From contig NZ_JPEO01000023.1 in the NCBI RefSeq assembly GCF_000753795.1, positions 1 to 61,251 of the forward strand: a DNA stretch of 61,251 nucleotides, written 5' to 3'. The position numbers and the translations under genes were made by a program. This DNA comes from Shewanella mangrovi. GTDB taxonomy: Bacteria; Pseudomonadota; Gammaproteobacteria; Enterobacterales; Shewanellaceae. The notes beneath the pieces are model-generated. The model worked only from the letters and a program-made list of their open reading frames with translations, did not search any database and had not been told where the DNA came from. Shown one piece after another: positions 51,042 through 59,457 of this stretch (within the stretch, counting starts at the first letter, position 1; each line of letters opens with the position of its first letter).

Positions 51042-52331
51042 CTAAACGATCGCTTTGACCAGTTTGGCGTAGTAAAACCCGTCCATATTGTCTTGTCCGG
51101 GGAGGATTTGCCAGCCTGTTGCGCCGTTTTCTTTAGCCGCTGTGATGGTCTCTAAAGTCGCATCTGGAGTGCGTGCGACAAAGGCCTCAATTTGTTGGCT
51201 GTTTTCGTCTGGTAATATTGAGCAGGTGGCGTATAACAGCGTGCCGCCCGGTTTTAACCATTTCCAGCAGTGATCAAGAATCTGCGCCTGCACTTTTTGC
51301 AGCGCATCGATATCCGCTGCTTTACGCAGCCATTTGATATCAGGGTGACGACGAATTACGCCGGTGGCTGAGCATGGTGCGTCTAACAAAATACGGTCGA
51401 ACTGTTCACCGCTCCAGCTAGCGTCAATATTGGCTGCATCGGCGCACAAAATGGTGGCATCCAATCCAAGACGTTGGCAATTTTCGCTAACCCGTTCGAG
51501 GCGCTTAGCATCATTGTCGAGTGCAACTAAACGAACATCGGCAGATTCCAGAATGTGGCAGCTTTTACCGCCGGGCGCCGCGCAAGCATCAAGGATTAAT
51601 TCGCCGTCCTGTGGTTCCAGCAAGGTTGCTGCCCACTGGGCCGCTTGGTCTTGTACTGATACGCTGCCTTCGGCAAAACGTGGTAGGGCGCTGACATCGG
51701 TTGGCGTCGCTAACAACATTGCATCGGCAGTTAGGCCCGCGCTAGCATCAATGTCGATTTCAGCCAGTTGCGCTAAAAATTCATCACGACTTTGCTGGCG
51801 TTGGTTGTTACGCAGCCACATCGGTGGGCGTTGCTGGCTTTGTTCAATAATCTGTTCCCAGCTGTCGGGATAGGCTGCTTTAAGCTTTTTCACCAGCCAA
51901 CCGGGGAAGCAGTATTTCAGCGTATCATTGCTGGTCTCCAACGGTGCTTCTGCACGTTGCACATTACGTAGTACGCCATTGATCACTTTAACGAAGTTTT
52001 CAAAACCCAACTGACGACAAGCTTCAACGGTTTCTGAAATCGCCGCGTGCGCCGGAATGCGAGTGAAATACAGCTGATAGCAGCCAATCAGTAGCAGATG
52101 GTGCAGCAGGCGTTGCTTGTTTTTGAACGGCTTTTGCAGGCGTTGGCTAATGCAGTTATCCAACTGCGGCAGCACCCGCATCACGCCATAGCTAAGTTCT
52201 GCCAGTAGCGCACGGTCTTTACCGTTGGCCAATTGTGCTTGATGTTGCGGTAATACATTAGATAAAGAGGCGCCGTTTTCCAGTACCTGAAACACCACTT
52301 GGGCCGCTAGCGCGCGAATATTCAGTTTCAT
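51042..52331 (-). CDS. rsmB: 16S rRNA (cytosine-967-C5) methyltransferase
   Basis: RsmB (Sun, Fmu) methylates C967 of 16S rRNA. The 429-residue protein has an N-terminal NusB-like RNA-binding domain (about 1-140) and a Rossmann methyltransferase domain with DACAAPGGKSCHI (AdoMet), DAPCSATGVIRRHPDIKWLR, and the catalytic Cys of YATCSILPDEN. Its ATG overlaps the fmt stop by four bases (ATGA). Confidence 0.96.
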   Translation of the reverse strand: MKLNIRALAAQVVFQVLENGASLSNVLPQHQAQLANGKDRALLAELSYGVMRVLPQLDNCISQRLQKPFKNKQRLLHHLLLIGCYQLYFTRIPAHAAISETVEACRQLGFENFVKVINGVLRNVQRAEAPLETSNDTLKYCFPGWLVKKLKAAYPDSWEQIIEQSQQRPPMWLRNNQRQQSRDEFLAQLAEIDIDASAGLTADAMLLATPTDVSALPRFAEGSVSVQDQAAQWAATLLEPQDGELILDACAAPGGKSCHILESADVRLVALDNDAKRLERVSENCQRLGLDATILCADAANIDASWSGEQFDRILLDAPCSATGVIRRHPDIKWLRKAADIDALQKVQAQILDHCWKWLKPGGTLLYATCSILPDENSQQIEAFVARTPDATLETITAAKENGATGWQILPGQDNMDGFYYAKLVKAIV

Positions 52332-53296
52332 TGCCCACCTTCTGCGGTTGCACTTACTAAAACAGTGCCTTCAGCAAACCAATCACCGCGAGCATTGAGA
52401 ATGTCAGCCACTGGCATCGCCTTTTTGCCCGGTAGTTGCATCTCAGTGATCACCAATTGACCGTCGCCTGTAGCAATCGTCAACCCTTGCTTATTGGCGC
52501 TAATAATGGTGCCTGCTGGCAAGCTTATTTGGTCAGTAATCGGCTGTGCTTGCCACACTTTGACATTTTGCTCGTGCAGCGTGAAATAACTGACTGGCCA
52601 AGGGTTAAAGGCGCGGATTTCACGGGAAAGTGCCAGAGCAGACTTGTTCCAGTCGATACGCGCTTCCTCTTTGGATAGCTTCTCGGCATAGGTCGCCAAA
52701 CTGTCATCCTGCGGCGTTGCTGTGAGTGTGCCAGCGGCTAAACCACTCAATGCTGCTACGAGGGACTTGGGCCCGAGCTCAGCCAGCTTGTTATATAGGG
52801 TGGCTGAGGTATCGCTATCTGCAATTGGCAGGGTACTGATCTGCAACATGTCACCAGTATCTAGGCCGGCATTCATCTGCATGATGGTGACGCCAGTTTC
52901 GGTATCTCCAGCCCACAACGCTCGCTGAATCGGCGCGGCACCACGCCACTTAGGCAAAATCGAGCCGTGAACGTTGATACAACCTAATTTTGGGGTATCC
53001 AATACCACTTGCGGCAGGATCAAGCCGTACGCCACGACGACCATAATGTCGGCATCGATGTTGGCTAATTCCTGTTGCGCAGTTTCATCACGCAGTGATT
53101 TAGGTTGGTAGACTGGCAAGTTATGTTCCGTTGCCAGCAATTTTACTGGGCTTGGGGTTAACTTGTGGCCGCGTCCGGCTGGACGATCTGGTTGAGTATA
53201 AACCGCGACGACCTGATGCTCACTTTCGATAAGTGCTTGCAGATGACGTGCAGCAAAATCCGGTGTACCGGCAAAAATAATTTTCAGCGAATTCAA
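52328..53296 (-). CDS. fmt: methionyl-tRNA formyltransferase
   Basis: Fmt formylates initiator Met-tRNA using 10-formyltetrahydrofolate. The 322-residue protein has the N-terminal formyltransferase domain (IIFAGTPDFAARHLQAL, NVHGSILPKWRGAAPIQRAL, the Asp of LDTGDM) and a C-terminal OB-like tRNA-binding domain. The start is TTG at 53296, with AGGAA six bases upstream. It forms a def-fmt-rsmB string with the deformylase that reverses its modification. Confidence 0.96.
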   Translation of the reverse strand: MNSLKIIFAGTPDFAARHLQALIESEHQVVAVYTQPDRPAGRGHKLTPSPVKLLATEHNLPVYQPKSLRDETAQQELANIDADIMVVVAYGLILPQVVLDTPKLGCINVHGSILPKWRGAAPIQRALWAGDTETGVTIMQMNAGLDTGDMLQISTLPIADSDTSATLYNKLAELGPKSLVAALSGLAAGTLTATPQDDSLATYAEKLSKEEARIDWNKSALALSREIRAFNPWPVSYFTLHEQNVKVWQAQPITDQISLPAGTIISANKQGLTIATGDGQLVITEMQLPGKKAMPVADILNARGDWFAEGTVLVSATAEGGQ

Positions 53297-53320
53297 AACA
53301 TGTTCCTGAATAAAAAGCGA

Positions 53321-53833
53321 TTAGCTGCTTTTGGCGTCCTGACGTGCCGCCTTTTCCAACTTCTGACGAATGCGTTGGCGTTTCAGCGCAGACAGATAGT
53401 CGACAAACAACTTGCCTTGTAGATGGTCCATTTCGTGCTGAATACAGATTGCGAACAAACCGTCAGCTTCGACGGTGAACTCTTTGCCGTCGCGATCAAA
53501 CGCTTTTACGGTGACAAATTCACAACGATCTACCTTGGCATAAACCCCAGGGACAGACAGGCAGCCTTCTTCATTACAGAAGTCGCCGCTCTTGGTCACG
53601 ATTTCAGGATTAATGAACACCTTCGGGCGTTCTACTTCATCCTGCAGATCCATAACAATCAACCGCTGGTGGAAATCGACTTGTGTCGCCGCTAAACCAA
53701 TGCCTTTTTCTTCATACATGGTTTCGAACATATCGTCGATTTGGGTTTGCAAAGCCGAGCCGAAATCAGTGACCGGCTTGGCAATAGTTCTAAGTCTTTC
53801 ATCTGGATAACGTAATACGTTTAACAAAGCCAT
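53321..53833 (-). CDS. def: peptide deformylase
   Basis: Def removes the N-formyl group from nascent proteins. The 170-residue metalloenzyme has all three motifs: GIGLAATQV (45-52), EEGCLSVPG with metal ligand Cys91, and QHEMDHLQG with ligands His133 and His137 and catalytic Glu134. It is divergent from the LysM gene, with a short palindrome in the shared promoter region. Confidence 0.97.
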   Translation of the reverse strand: MALLNVLRYPDERLRTIAKPVTDFGSALQTQIDDMFETMYEEKGIGLAATQVDFHQRLIVMDLQDEVERPKVFINPEIVTKSGDFCNEEGCLSVPGVYAKVDRCEFVTVKAFDRDGKEFTVEADGLFAICIQHEMDHLQGKLFVDYLSALKRQRIRQKLEKAARQDAKSS

Positions 53834-53858
53834 ATATAACTCTTAACAATCGTGCTAA

Positions 53859-53880
53859 AACCAAGGGACTTGGTTATACT
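53859..53880. promoter_or_regulatory. palindrome between divergent def and LysM-gene promoters
   Basis: AACCAAG-GGA-CTTGGTT (53859-53875) is a perfect 7-bp dyad. It touches overlapping -10-like hexamers on both strands (TATACT at 53875 on plus, TATAAC at 53873-53878 on minus). Either promoter could be controlled from it. Confidence 0.4.
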
Positions 53881-53973
53881 CTTTGGTGCTAATGACATAA
53901 TTTTAATCGTTAGCGGCTATCAATAACAGAAAAAGCTCATTTTTCCTAATGCGCCAACTACATGGACGGGCCC

Positions 53974-55056
53974 ATGAAAAGGTTTACTCTACTTGCGTTG
54001 CTTGCAATTGTCTGTGGTGGAACTCATGCAGATGTGCTCACATTAAAAGCAGGTCACCCTGAGTCATACGTCGTAAAAAAGGGCGATACGCTATGGGATA
54101 TCTCGGGGATGTTCCTCAAAGACCCGTGGCGTTGGCCTAAGCTCTGGGGGGCTAACCCACAAATTGCCAACCCGCACTTAATTTATCCTGGTGATCGGCT
54201 AACCTTGGTATTTATCGATGGTGAACCGCGCTTGGTCACTAAGCCATTCAAAAAAATTGGTCCAGCTGGGCAGGTGAAAACCAAAGGCGATGCAGTACCG
54301 GCAATCGATCTGGCCGTGATTCAACCCTACTTAGTACAAAACCGGGTTGTTGATGAAGTTTGGCTGGAACAACAACCTAAAGTGCTTGGTGGCGAAAGTC
54401 CGTCCTATCACCATGTCGATGGTGATGTGGTTTATGTTCAAGGTAATGTTGCGGAAGGTACTAAGTTGGCCTTCTATGCGCCGGGTCGCAAGTTTGAAGA
54501 TGAAGCGACTGGTGAGTCTCTTGGGCAAGAGATCATCTTATCTGCAACCGGACGCGTTATCGAAAGCGGCGATGTATCGCGAGTATTACTGTTTAGAAGT
54601 TTTCAGGAGACCAAAGCCGGATACCGCGTGATGTCGGTGGAAGATGATGCGCTGATGCCAGCCTATTTTATGCCAATGGCGGGTGACACTGAGGGCGCTA
54701 AACTGCTGGCGGCAAATGGCAACATTCGAGAAATGGGTAAGTTGGATGTGGCTTATATCGACCGCGGTGCCGAGGCTGGTGTTAAACCAGGTCAGGTGTT
54801 TACTGTTTACAAGCCTGGCGCAACGGTTGTGATGGATGGTGATGGCATTCCTGTCGCGCCGGAAGAGCAATCGGCTTATGACAAGATGAAAGGCGCCTTT
54901 GGTGATGAAATTCAGTTACCAAAATTGTACCGTGGCCAAGTGATGATCTTTAAGGTGTTTGATAAAACCAGTTTGGGCTTAATCCTTATCGACCAACGTC
55001 CGATGCGCGTGGGCGATGAATTGTTCAAGCCTGATGCCATTTTAAAAGGAGAATGA
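53974..55056 (+). CDS. secreted LysM-domain protein
   Basis: This 360-residue exported protein has a Sec signal peptide (MKRFTLLALLAIVCGGTHA) and one LysM domain at about 31-79 (SYVVKKGDTLWDISGMFL, NPHLIYPGDRLTLVF). LysM binds peptidoglycan. The rest is a beta-rich region with no enzymatic motif that I recognise. The same type of gene sits upstream of dprA in many gammaproteobacteria; its precise role is unclear. The ATG at 53974 is chosen to start the signal peptide, and GGACGGG lies just upstream. Its stop overlaps dprA (ATGA). Confidence 0.88.
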   Translation: MKRFTLLALLAIVCGGTHADVLTLKAGHPESYVVKKGDTLWDISGMFLKDPWRWPKLWGANPQIANPHLIYPGDRLTLVFIDGEPRLVTKPFKKIGPAGQVKTKGDAVPAIDLAVIQPYLVQNRVVDEVWLEQQPKVLGGESPSYHHVDGDVVYVQGNVAEGTKLAFYAPGRKFEDEATGESLGQEIILSATGRVIESGDVSRVLLFRSFQETKAGYRVMSVEDDALMPAYFMPMAGDTEGAKLLAANGNIREMGKLDVAYIDRGAEAGVKPGQVFTVYKPGATVVMDGDGIPVAPEEQSAYDKMKGAFGDEIQLPKLYRGQVMIFKVFDKTSLGLILIDQRPMRVGDELFKPDAILKGE

Positions 55057-56153
55057 CCGAAGATTTTCTGGTCGATTGGTTAGTTGTCAGTGCGGTATCC
55101 GGGCTTGGCCCGCTGCGGATTAGACAATTACTTGAGCACATGGATGTGCAGCAATTACGGCAACGATTGGAGCATGAACCGCAATCGATTGCCGCAAGAC
55201 TGCAAGCATCCCACATCGTTGCAGCCAAGCAAAAGGTAGAACTGGCCTTAAGTTGGCAAGATGCAGCAGCAAACCACGTTATCATCACGCAAAACTCCCC
55301 ATTTTATCCTCCACTGCTTAAGCAGATAGACGATGCCCCCACCGTGCTATTTTGCAAAGGAGATATCGATATTCTGGTTGCCCCTTCTGTGGCTATCGTT
55401 GGAAGTCGAGATGCGAGCCGCAATGGCTTACAACAAGCATATGACTTTGCGGCGCAAATGGCTGGCTTGGGGATAGTGGTGATTTCCGGAATGGCAGCGG
55501 GTATCGATGGTGCCGCCCATCAAGGCAGCCTCGCTGCTGGTGGCCGCACATTAGGTGTCTTAGGTACTGGTGTCGAGCAAGTTTATCCTAAGCGTCATCG
55601 TAATCTTTTTCGCGATGTTATTGATTCTGGTTGCTTAGTCAGTGAATTCTGGCCTGATGTAAAACCATTTTCTGGCAATTTCCCTAAACGAAATCGCATC
55701 ATCAGTGGGCTGGCGTTAGGCACTTTAGTCATTGAAGCACGGCGCAAGAGTGGCTCGCTGATCACTGCGAGGTTAGCAAGTGAACAGGGGCGTGAAGTCT
55801 TTGCGTTACCAGGTAGTCTGTTAGCAGGCGATCACCAAGGTTGTCATGACTTGATTAAAAATGGCGCAAAACTTGTGGAGAATATTGCCGATATAGTGGA
55901 AGAGCTACCACCATTGTTGCGTGCGCACCTTGAATCTTTGGCAATTGAACCCCATTTAGCCAAAGAAGACAGCTCCGAGTTGCCATTTAAATCACTGTTA
56001 GCTAGTGTAGGTTATGAAACCACAGCAATAGATGTAGTGGTTGCAAACAGTGGTATAGCGTTGGATCTGGTGTTGGAACAGTTGCTTGAACTTGAACTAC
56101 AAGGGTTGGTAGCGGCTGTACCTGGTGGTTACGTTAGACTTAAGAGGAGCTAG
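55053..56153 (+). CDS. dprA: DNA-processing protein DprA (Smf)
   Basis: DprA binds incoming single-stranded DNA during natural transformation and loads RecA; it is also conserved in species with no known competence. The 366-residue protein has an N-terminal SAM-like region, the Rossmann DprA domain (AIVGSRDASRNG, VISGMAAGIDGAAHQG, FPKRNRIISGLA, EARRKSGSLITARLA) and a C-terminal winged helix. Its ATG overlaps the LysM gene stop by four bases, and smg follows 2 bases later. Confidence 0.95.
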   Translation: MTEDFLVDWLVVSAVSGLGPLRIRQLLEHMDVQQLRQRLEHEPQSIAARLQASHIVAAKQKVELALSWQDAAANHVIITQNSPFYPPLLKQIDDAPTVLFCKGDIDILVAPSVAIVGSRDASRNGLQQAYDFAAQMAGLGIVVISGMAAGIDGAAHQGSLAAGGRTLGVLGTGVEQVYPKRHRNLFRDVIDSGCLVSEFWPDVKPFSGNFPKRNRIISGLALGTLVIEARRKSGSLITARLASEQGREVFALPGSLLAGDHQGCHDLIKNGAKLVENIADIVEELPPLLRAHLESLAIEPHLAKEDSSELPFKSLLASVGYETTAIDVVVANSGIALDLVLEQLLELELQGLVAAVPGGYVRLKRS

Positions 56154-56155
56154 CC

Positions 56156-56629
56156 ATGTTCGATATCCTCATGTATTTGTTTGAAAACTATGTCCATAGT
56201 GAAGTAGAACTCATGGTCGATGAAGATGAATTGACCAAAGAACTTACCCGTGCTGGTTTCCATCAGTCTGAAATTTTAAAAGCCTTAAGTTGGTTGGAAC
56301 GTCTTGCTGCGTTGCAAGAAAGTGAAACACCGTATCTGACGGCAAGTAACAAAAATTCATTCCGTATCTACACGGCCGATGAAATGGATAAGTTGGATGT
56401 GGAATGTCGCGGATTTTTGTTCTTTCTTGAACAGGTGAATGTCCTTAGCTTTGAAACACGTGAAATGGTGATTGACCGTGTGATGGAGTTAGATGAGCCT
56501 ACGCTGGTACTGGAAGATCTTAAGTGGGTGATCTTAATGGTGCTATTTAATGCACCAGGAAACGAATCGGCTTATGCTCAGATGGAAGATTTGATTTTCG
56601 AACAACCAGACGGTCGCTTGCATTCCTAA
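56156..56629 (+). CDS. smg: Smg family protein (DUF494)
   Basis: Smg is a 157-residue acidic protein of the DUF494 family, commonly found after dprA. It starts MFDILMYLFENYVHSEVELM and carries the conserved segments EILKALSWLERL, EMDKLDVECRGFLFFLEQ and EDLKWVILMVLFN. The biochemical role is not established. AGAGGAG precedes the ATG, and a terminator follows. Confidence 0.93.
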   Translation: MFDILMYLFENYVHSEVELMVDEDELTKELTRAGFHQSEILKALSWLERLAALQESETPYLTASNKNSFRIYTADEMDKLDVECRGFLFFLEQVNVLSFETREMVIDRVMELDEPTLVLEDLKWVILMVLFNAPGNESAYAQMEDLIFEQPDGRLHS

Positions 56630-56652
56630 ACACACATCAGTATTGAAGCAAG

Positions 56653-56676
56653 AAAGGGGCGTTAAGCCTCTTTTTT
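56653..56676 (+). terminator. terminator after smg
   Basis: AAAGGGGC (56653-56660) pairs with GCCTCTTT (56666-56673), with one G-T pair, around GTTAA, and is followed by TTT. It ends the LysM-dprA-smg transcript. Confidence 0.75.
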
Positions 56677-56681
56677 ATTAT

Positions 56682-56715
56682 GCAAAGTGTCATCGACAGC
56701 TATGTTACACTTTGC
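56682..56715. promoter_or_regulatory. inverted repeat upstream of the zinc-ribbon gene
   Basis: GCAAAGTGT (56682-56690) and ACACTTTGC (56707-56715) are perfect 9-bp arms 16 bases apart, 28 bases upstream of the zinc-ribbon gene start. The spacing and position suit an operator. The regulator is unknown. Confidence 0.4.
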
Positions 56716-56742
56716 TTTAAGGTGAATTGACGACGGCGATTT

Positions 56743-57306
56743 ATGGCGAAGATAGATCAACAGCTATTTAATGCTAAAGAACATGCATTGGAGAGAGAAT
56801 ACGAAGTCTGTCCGCAATGCGGTGCAGAGTTGACGATTCGCCATAGTAAGCATGGTAGCTTTCTTGGTTGTAGTAATTATCCCCAATGCGACTACCGTCG
56901 TCCGCTGGTGCAACATGAAGCGATTGAGTCACAACCGCTTCCCGGTTCTGAATGCCCAGAATGTGGTGCGGAGCTGGCGGTGAAATCTGGCCGCTTCGGG
57001 ATCTTTATTGGTTGCAGCCGTTATCCTGAGTGTCGCCATATCGAGAAGCACACACAAGAATCTCCTGAGCAGCAGGTGACGTGTCCGCAATGTAAATCGG
57101 GTCAGCTAGAATCCAAAACGAATCGTTTTGGTAAAACCTTCTACGCCTGTAGTGATTATCCGCAGTGTCGCTTTTTAGTGAATTATCCCCCCCATGCTGA
57201 GACATGCCCAGAATGTGGTTTTGCGATTTTAGTGGAACGTAAAACGGCAGCAGGCAAGCGTTTAGAATGCCCCAGCAAAAGTTGTCACTACAAACGGCTA
57301 TTGTGA
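56743..57306 (+). CDS. topoisomerase-type zinc-ribbon protein (YrdD-like)
   Basis: This 187-residue protein is built almost wholly of four zinc-ribbon repeats like those at the C-terminus of DNA topoisomerase I. They begin CPQCGAELTIRHSKHGSFLG, CPECGAELAVKSGRFGIFIG, CPQCKSGQLESKTNRFGKTF and CPECGFAILVERKTAAGKRL. Each has paired cysteines for zinc, the last ending in CPSKSC. There is no topoisomerase catalytic domain, so it is an isolated DNA-binding module as in E. coli YrdD. It is followed by tsaC, hemF and aroE. Confidence 0.9.
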   Translation: MAKIDQQLFNAKEHALEREYEVCPQCGAELTIRHSKHGSFLGCSNYPQCDYRRPLVQHEAIESQPLPGSECPECGAELAVKSGRFGIFIGCSRYPECRHIEKHTQESPEQQVTCPQCKSGQLESKTNRFGKTFYACSDYPQCRFLVNYPPHAETCPECGFAILVERKTAAGKRLECPSKSCHYKRLL

Positions 57307-57396
57307 TCTTGCTCAAGTTTTACTGGTCAGTGAATGTCGCTGCGTTATAATTCCGCCCACTTTCATTTTTAAACACCTCATCGTTAAGGATTGAGC

Positions 57397-57960
57397 ATGT
57401 TGCAGATAGCTGCGACCGACGTCGCTGAGCTTGTTGCAGAAGGCGGTGTTATCGCCTATCCCACAGAAGCGGTTTTTGGTTTAGGGTGTGATCCGGATAA
57501 CCTCACTGCTGTGCAACGGATTCTTGATATCAAACAGCGCCCTTGGGAAAAGGGACTGATCATGGTGGCGGATAATTTTGACCAGTTGCGCCCCTATCTC
57601 GACTTAACAGAGATTAGTGCTGAGCAATTGGCTCATGCTCATGAGTTCTGGCCCGGCCCTTTCACGTTTATCTTTCCTGCGAAAGCGAGTCTGTCTACCT
57701 TAGTGCGCGGCCAATTTGATACCGTAGCGGTAAGAGTGTCGGCGCATCCGATCGTGAAAAGCTTATGTCAAACAGTGGCTAAGCCGCTTATTTCAACCAG
57801 CGCCAATCCAGCGGGAGAAGAGCCAGCATTAGATAGCGCCACCATTGAACAGATGTTTGGTCGCAAGGTAGACGCAGTTATTGCTGGCGAACTAGGCGAG
57901 CAACGTCAACCTTCGACCATTATCGATATTCGCACAGGCAAAGTGCTACGTCAGGGATAA
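57397..57960 (+). CDS. tsaC: threonylcarbamoyl-AMP synthase TsaC
   Basis: TsaC makes threonylcarbamoyl-AMP from Thr, bicarbonate and ATP, the first step to t6A37 in tRNA. The 187-residue protein is the single-domain YrdC type: GGVIAYPTEAVFGLGCDPDN, IKQRPWEKGLIMV, FWPGPFTFIF and ISTSANPAGEEPA. The ATG at 57397 has AAGGA seven bases upstream; an in-frame TTG two codons earlier lies in that spacer. hemF follows after 16 bases. Confidence 0.95.
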   Translation: MLQIAATDVAELVAEGGVIAYPTEAVFGLGCDPDNLTAVQRILDIKQRPWEKGLIMVADNFDQLRPYLDLTEISAEQLAHAHEFWPGPFTFIFPAKASLSTLVRGQFDTVAVRVSAHPIVKSLCQTVAKPLISTSANPAGEEPALDSATIEQMFGRKVDAVIAGELGEQRQPSTIIDIRTGKVLRQG

Positions 57961-57976
57961 GCAAACAGGAGTACAC

Positions 57977-58888
57977 ATGGCACCGGATTCCAATGCAGTC
58001 AAAGTCTTTCTTATGCAACTGCAAAACAACATCTGCCAAGCGTTAGAGCAACTTGACGGTTCGGCGAGTTTTGTCGAGGACAGCTGGCTGCGTGAACAAG
58101 GTGGGGGCGGTCGTAGTCGAGTTTTGACTCAAGGCGCAGTCTTTGAACAAGCGGGGGTTAACTTTAGCCATGTCACTGGCGAACAGATGCCTGCATCTGC
58201 AACCGCTCATAGACCCGAACTCGCGGGTCGCAGTTTTGAAGCCATGGGTGTGTCTTTGGTGATCCATCCGCTGAATCCCTATGTGCCAACTACCCATGCC
58301 AATGTGCGTTTCTTTATTGCCCGCAAAGAGGGCGCTGATCCGGTATGGTGGTTTGGTGGTGGCTTCGATTTAACGCCGTACTATCCCTTCTTGGAAGATG
58401 TTAAAGAGTGGCATCAACACGCCAAAGAATTATGCGAGCCGTTTGGTAGCGATATGTATCCTACATATAAAAAGTGGTGTGATGATTACTTCTTTTTGCC
58501 GCATCGCAATGAAACCCGTGGTGTGGGTGGTTTGTTCTTTGATGATCTCAATGAAGGCGGCTTTGAACGCTGTTTTGATTTTATGCAAGCGGTGGGTAGT
58601 GGCTTTATCACGGGTTACAGCCCAATTGTGAGCCGTCGTAAAGATAGCGCGTATGGCGAGCGCGAACGCGAGTTCCAGTTGTATCGCCGTGGCCGCTATG
58701 TGGAATTCAATCTGGTATACGACCGTGGTACCTTGTTTGGATTACAAACCGGTGGTCGTACAGAATCCATTCTGATGTCGATGCCGCCGTTGGTGCGTTG
58801 GCAATATGGTTTTCAGCCAGAACCTAATTCGGCCGAAGCTGAGCTGTATGACCAGTTCCTTAAACCACAGGATTGGTTGGCAAGTTAA
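57977..58888 (+). CDS. hemF: oxygen-dependent coproporphyrinogen III oxidase
   Basis: HemF converts coproporphyrinogen III to protoporphyrinogen IX using O2, the step before HemG. The 303-residue protein has the conserved segments GGGGRSRVL, HPLNPYVPTTHANVRFF, WWFGGGFDLTPYYPFLED, CDDYFFLPHRNETRGVGG and YRRGRYVEFNLVYDRGTLFG. The start has CAGGAG upstream. It lies between tsaC and a convergent globin gene. Confidence 0.97.
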   Translation: MAPDSNAVKVFLMQLQNNICQALEQLDGSASFVEDSWLREQGGGGRSRVLTQGAVFEQAGVNFSHVTGEQMPASATAHRPELAGRSFEAMGVSLVIHPLNPYVPTTHANVRFFIARKEGADPVWWFGGGFDLTPYYPFLEDVKEWHQHAKELCEPFGSDMYPTYKKWCDDYFFLPHRNETRGVGGLFFDDLNEGGFERCFDFMQAVGSGFITGYSPIVSRRKDSAYGEREREFQLYRRGRYVEFNLVYDRGTLFGLQTGGRTESILMSMPPLVRWQYGFQPEPNSAEAELYDQFLKPQDWLAS

Positions 58889-58898
58889 CCCACAGTGG

Positions 58899-59330
58899 CT
58901 ATCGATTACGCATGTGATCGGCCAACTGGCTGATCGCTTGATAAATAACGCGGCGATGTTCCGCCTTTTTTATTGTGCTTTCTAATGCCGAACGCATACA
59001 TAGCAACCATTGGTCGCGCATCTTATCATCAATGGCAAAGTTCAAATGCCGTGCTTTCAGCATTGGCGCACCACGGCGTTCGGTGAACAGTTGCGGTCCA
59101 CCGAGCCAGCCACTCAAAAACTCAAACAACTTTTGTTCTGACTCTTCGAGTGCTGGTGGATGAATAGCTAACAACTCCCGAGTCTCTGGTCTAGTGCGCA
59201 TTTCTAGATAAAACTGTTTGGCGAGTTTACGAATGGTGCGTTCGCCGCCAATCATGTCGTAAGCATTAGATTGGTGTGGATCGCGCTCTGCGGAAGGTCT
59301 TTTGCGAAACAGCTTTTTGAGAAAGTTCAT
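58899..59330 (-). CDS. truncated hemoglobin, group II
   Basis: This 143-residue protein has a 2-on-2 globin fold. Visible features are YDMIGGERTIRKLAKQFY (helices A/B), LFEFLSGWLGGPQLFTERRG, the proximal-His segment PMLKARHLNFAI, and DQWLLCMRSAL with the Trp typical of group II at helix G. Such globins bind O2 or NO and are linked to nitrosative or oxidative stress. The ATG at 59330 (MNFLKKLFRKR) is preferred; an upstream in-frame reading adds an unlikely N-terminus. The first residues are basic and not part of the globin. It converges on hemF with a 10-base gap. Confidence 0.88.
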   Translation of the reverse strand: MNFLKKLFRKRPSAERDPHQSNAYDMIGGERTIRKLAKQFYLEMRTRPETRELLAIHPPALEESEQKLFEFLSGWLGGPQLFTERRGAPMLKARHLNFAIDDKMRDQWLLCMRSALESTIKKAEHRRVIYQAISQLADHMRNR

Positions 59331-59457
59331 AACGTTCGGTATTCGTGATAGTGATGGCATTATAACGAGCAATCGTGGCGGAGCGCAGCAGAACATTGCC
59401 AGTGAGCAAGTGGCAATTTACACTGGCACAACATTAACAAGATAATTAACGCCCGCC

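Noticed and set aside
56448..56468. ACACGTGAAAT in smg, resembling half a parS site
   Set aside because: Only the central CACGTGAAA matches; the left arm has three wrong bases.
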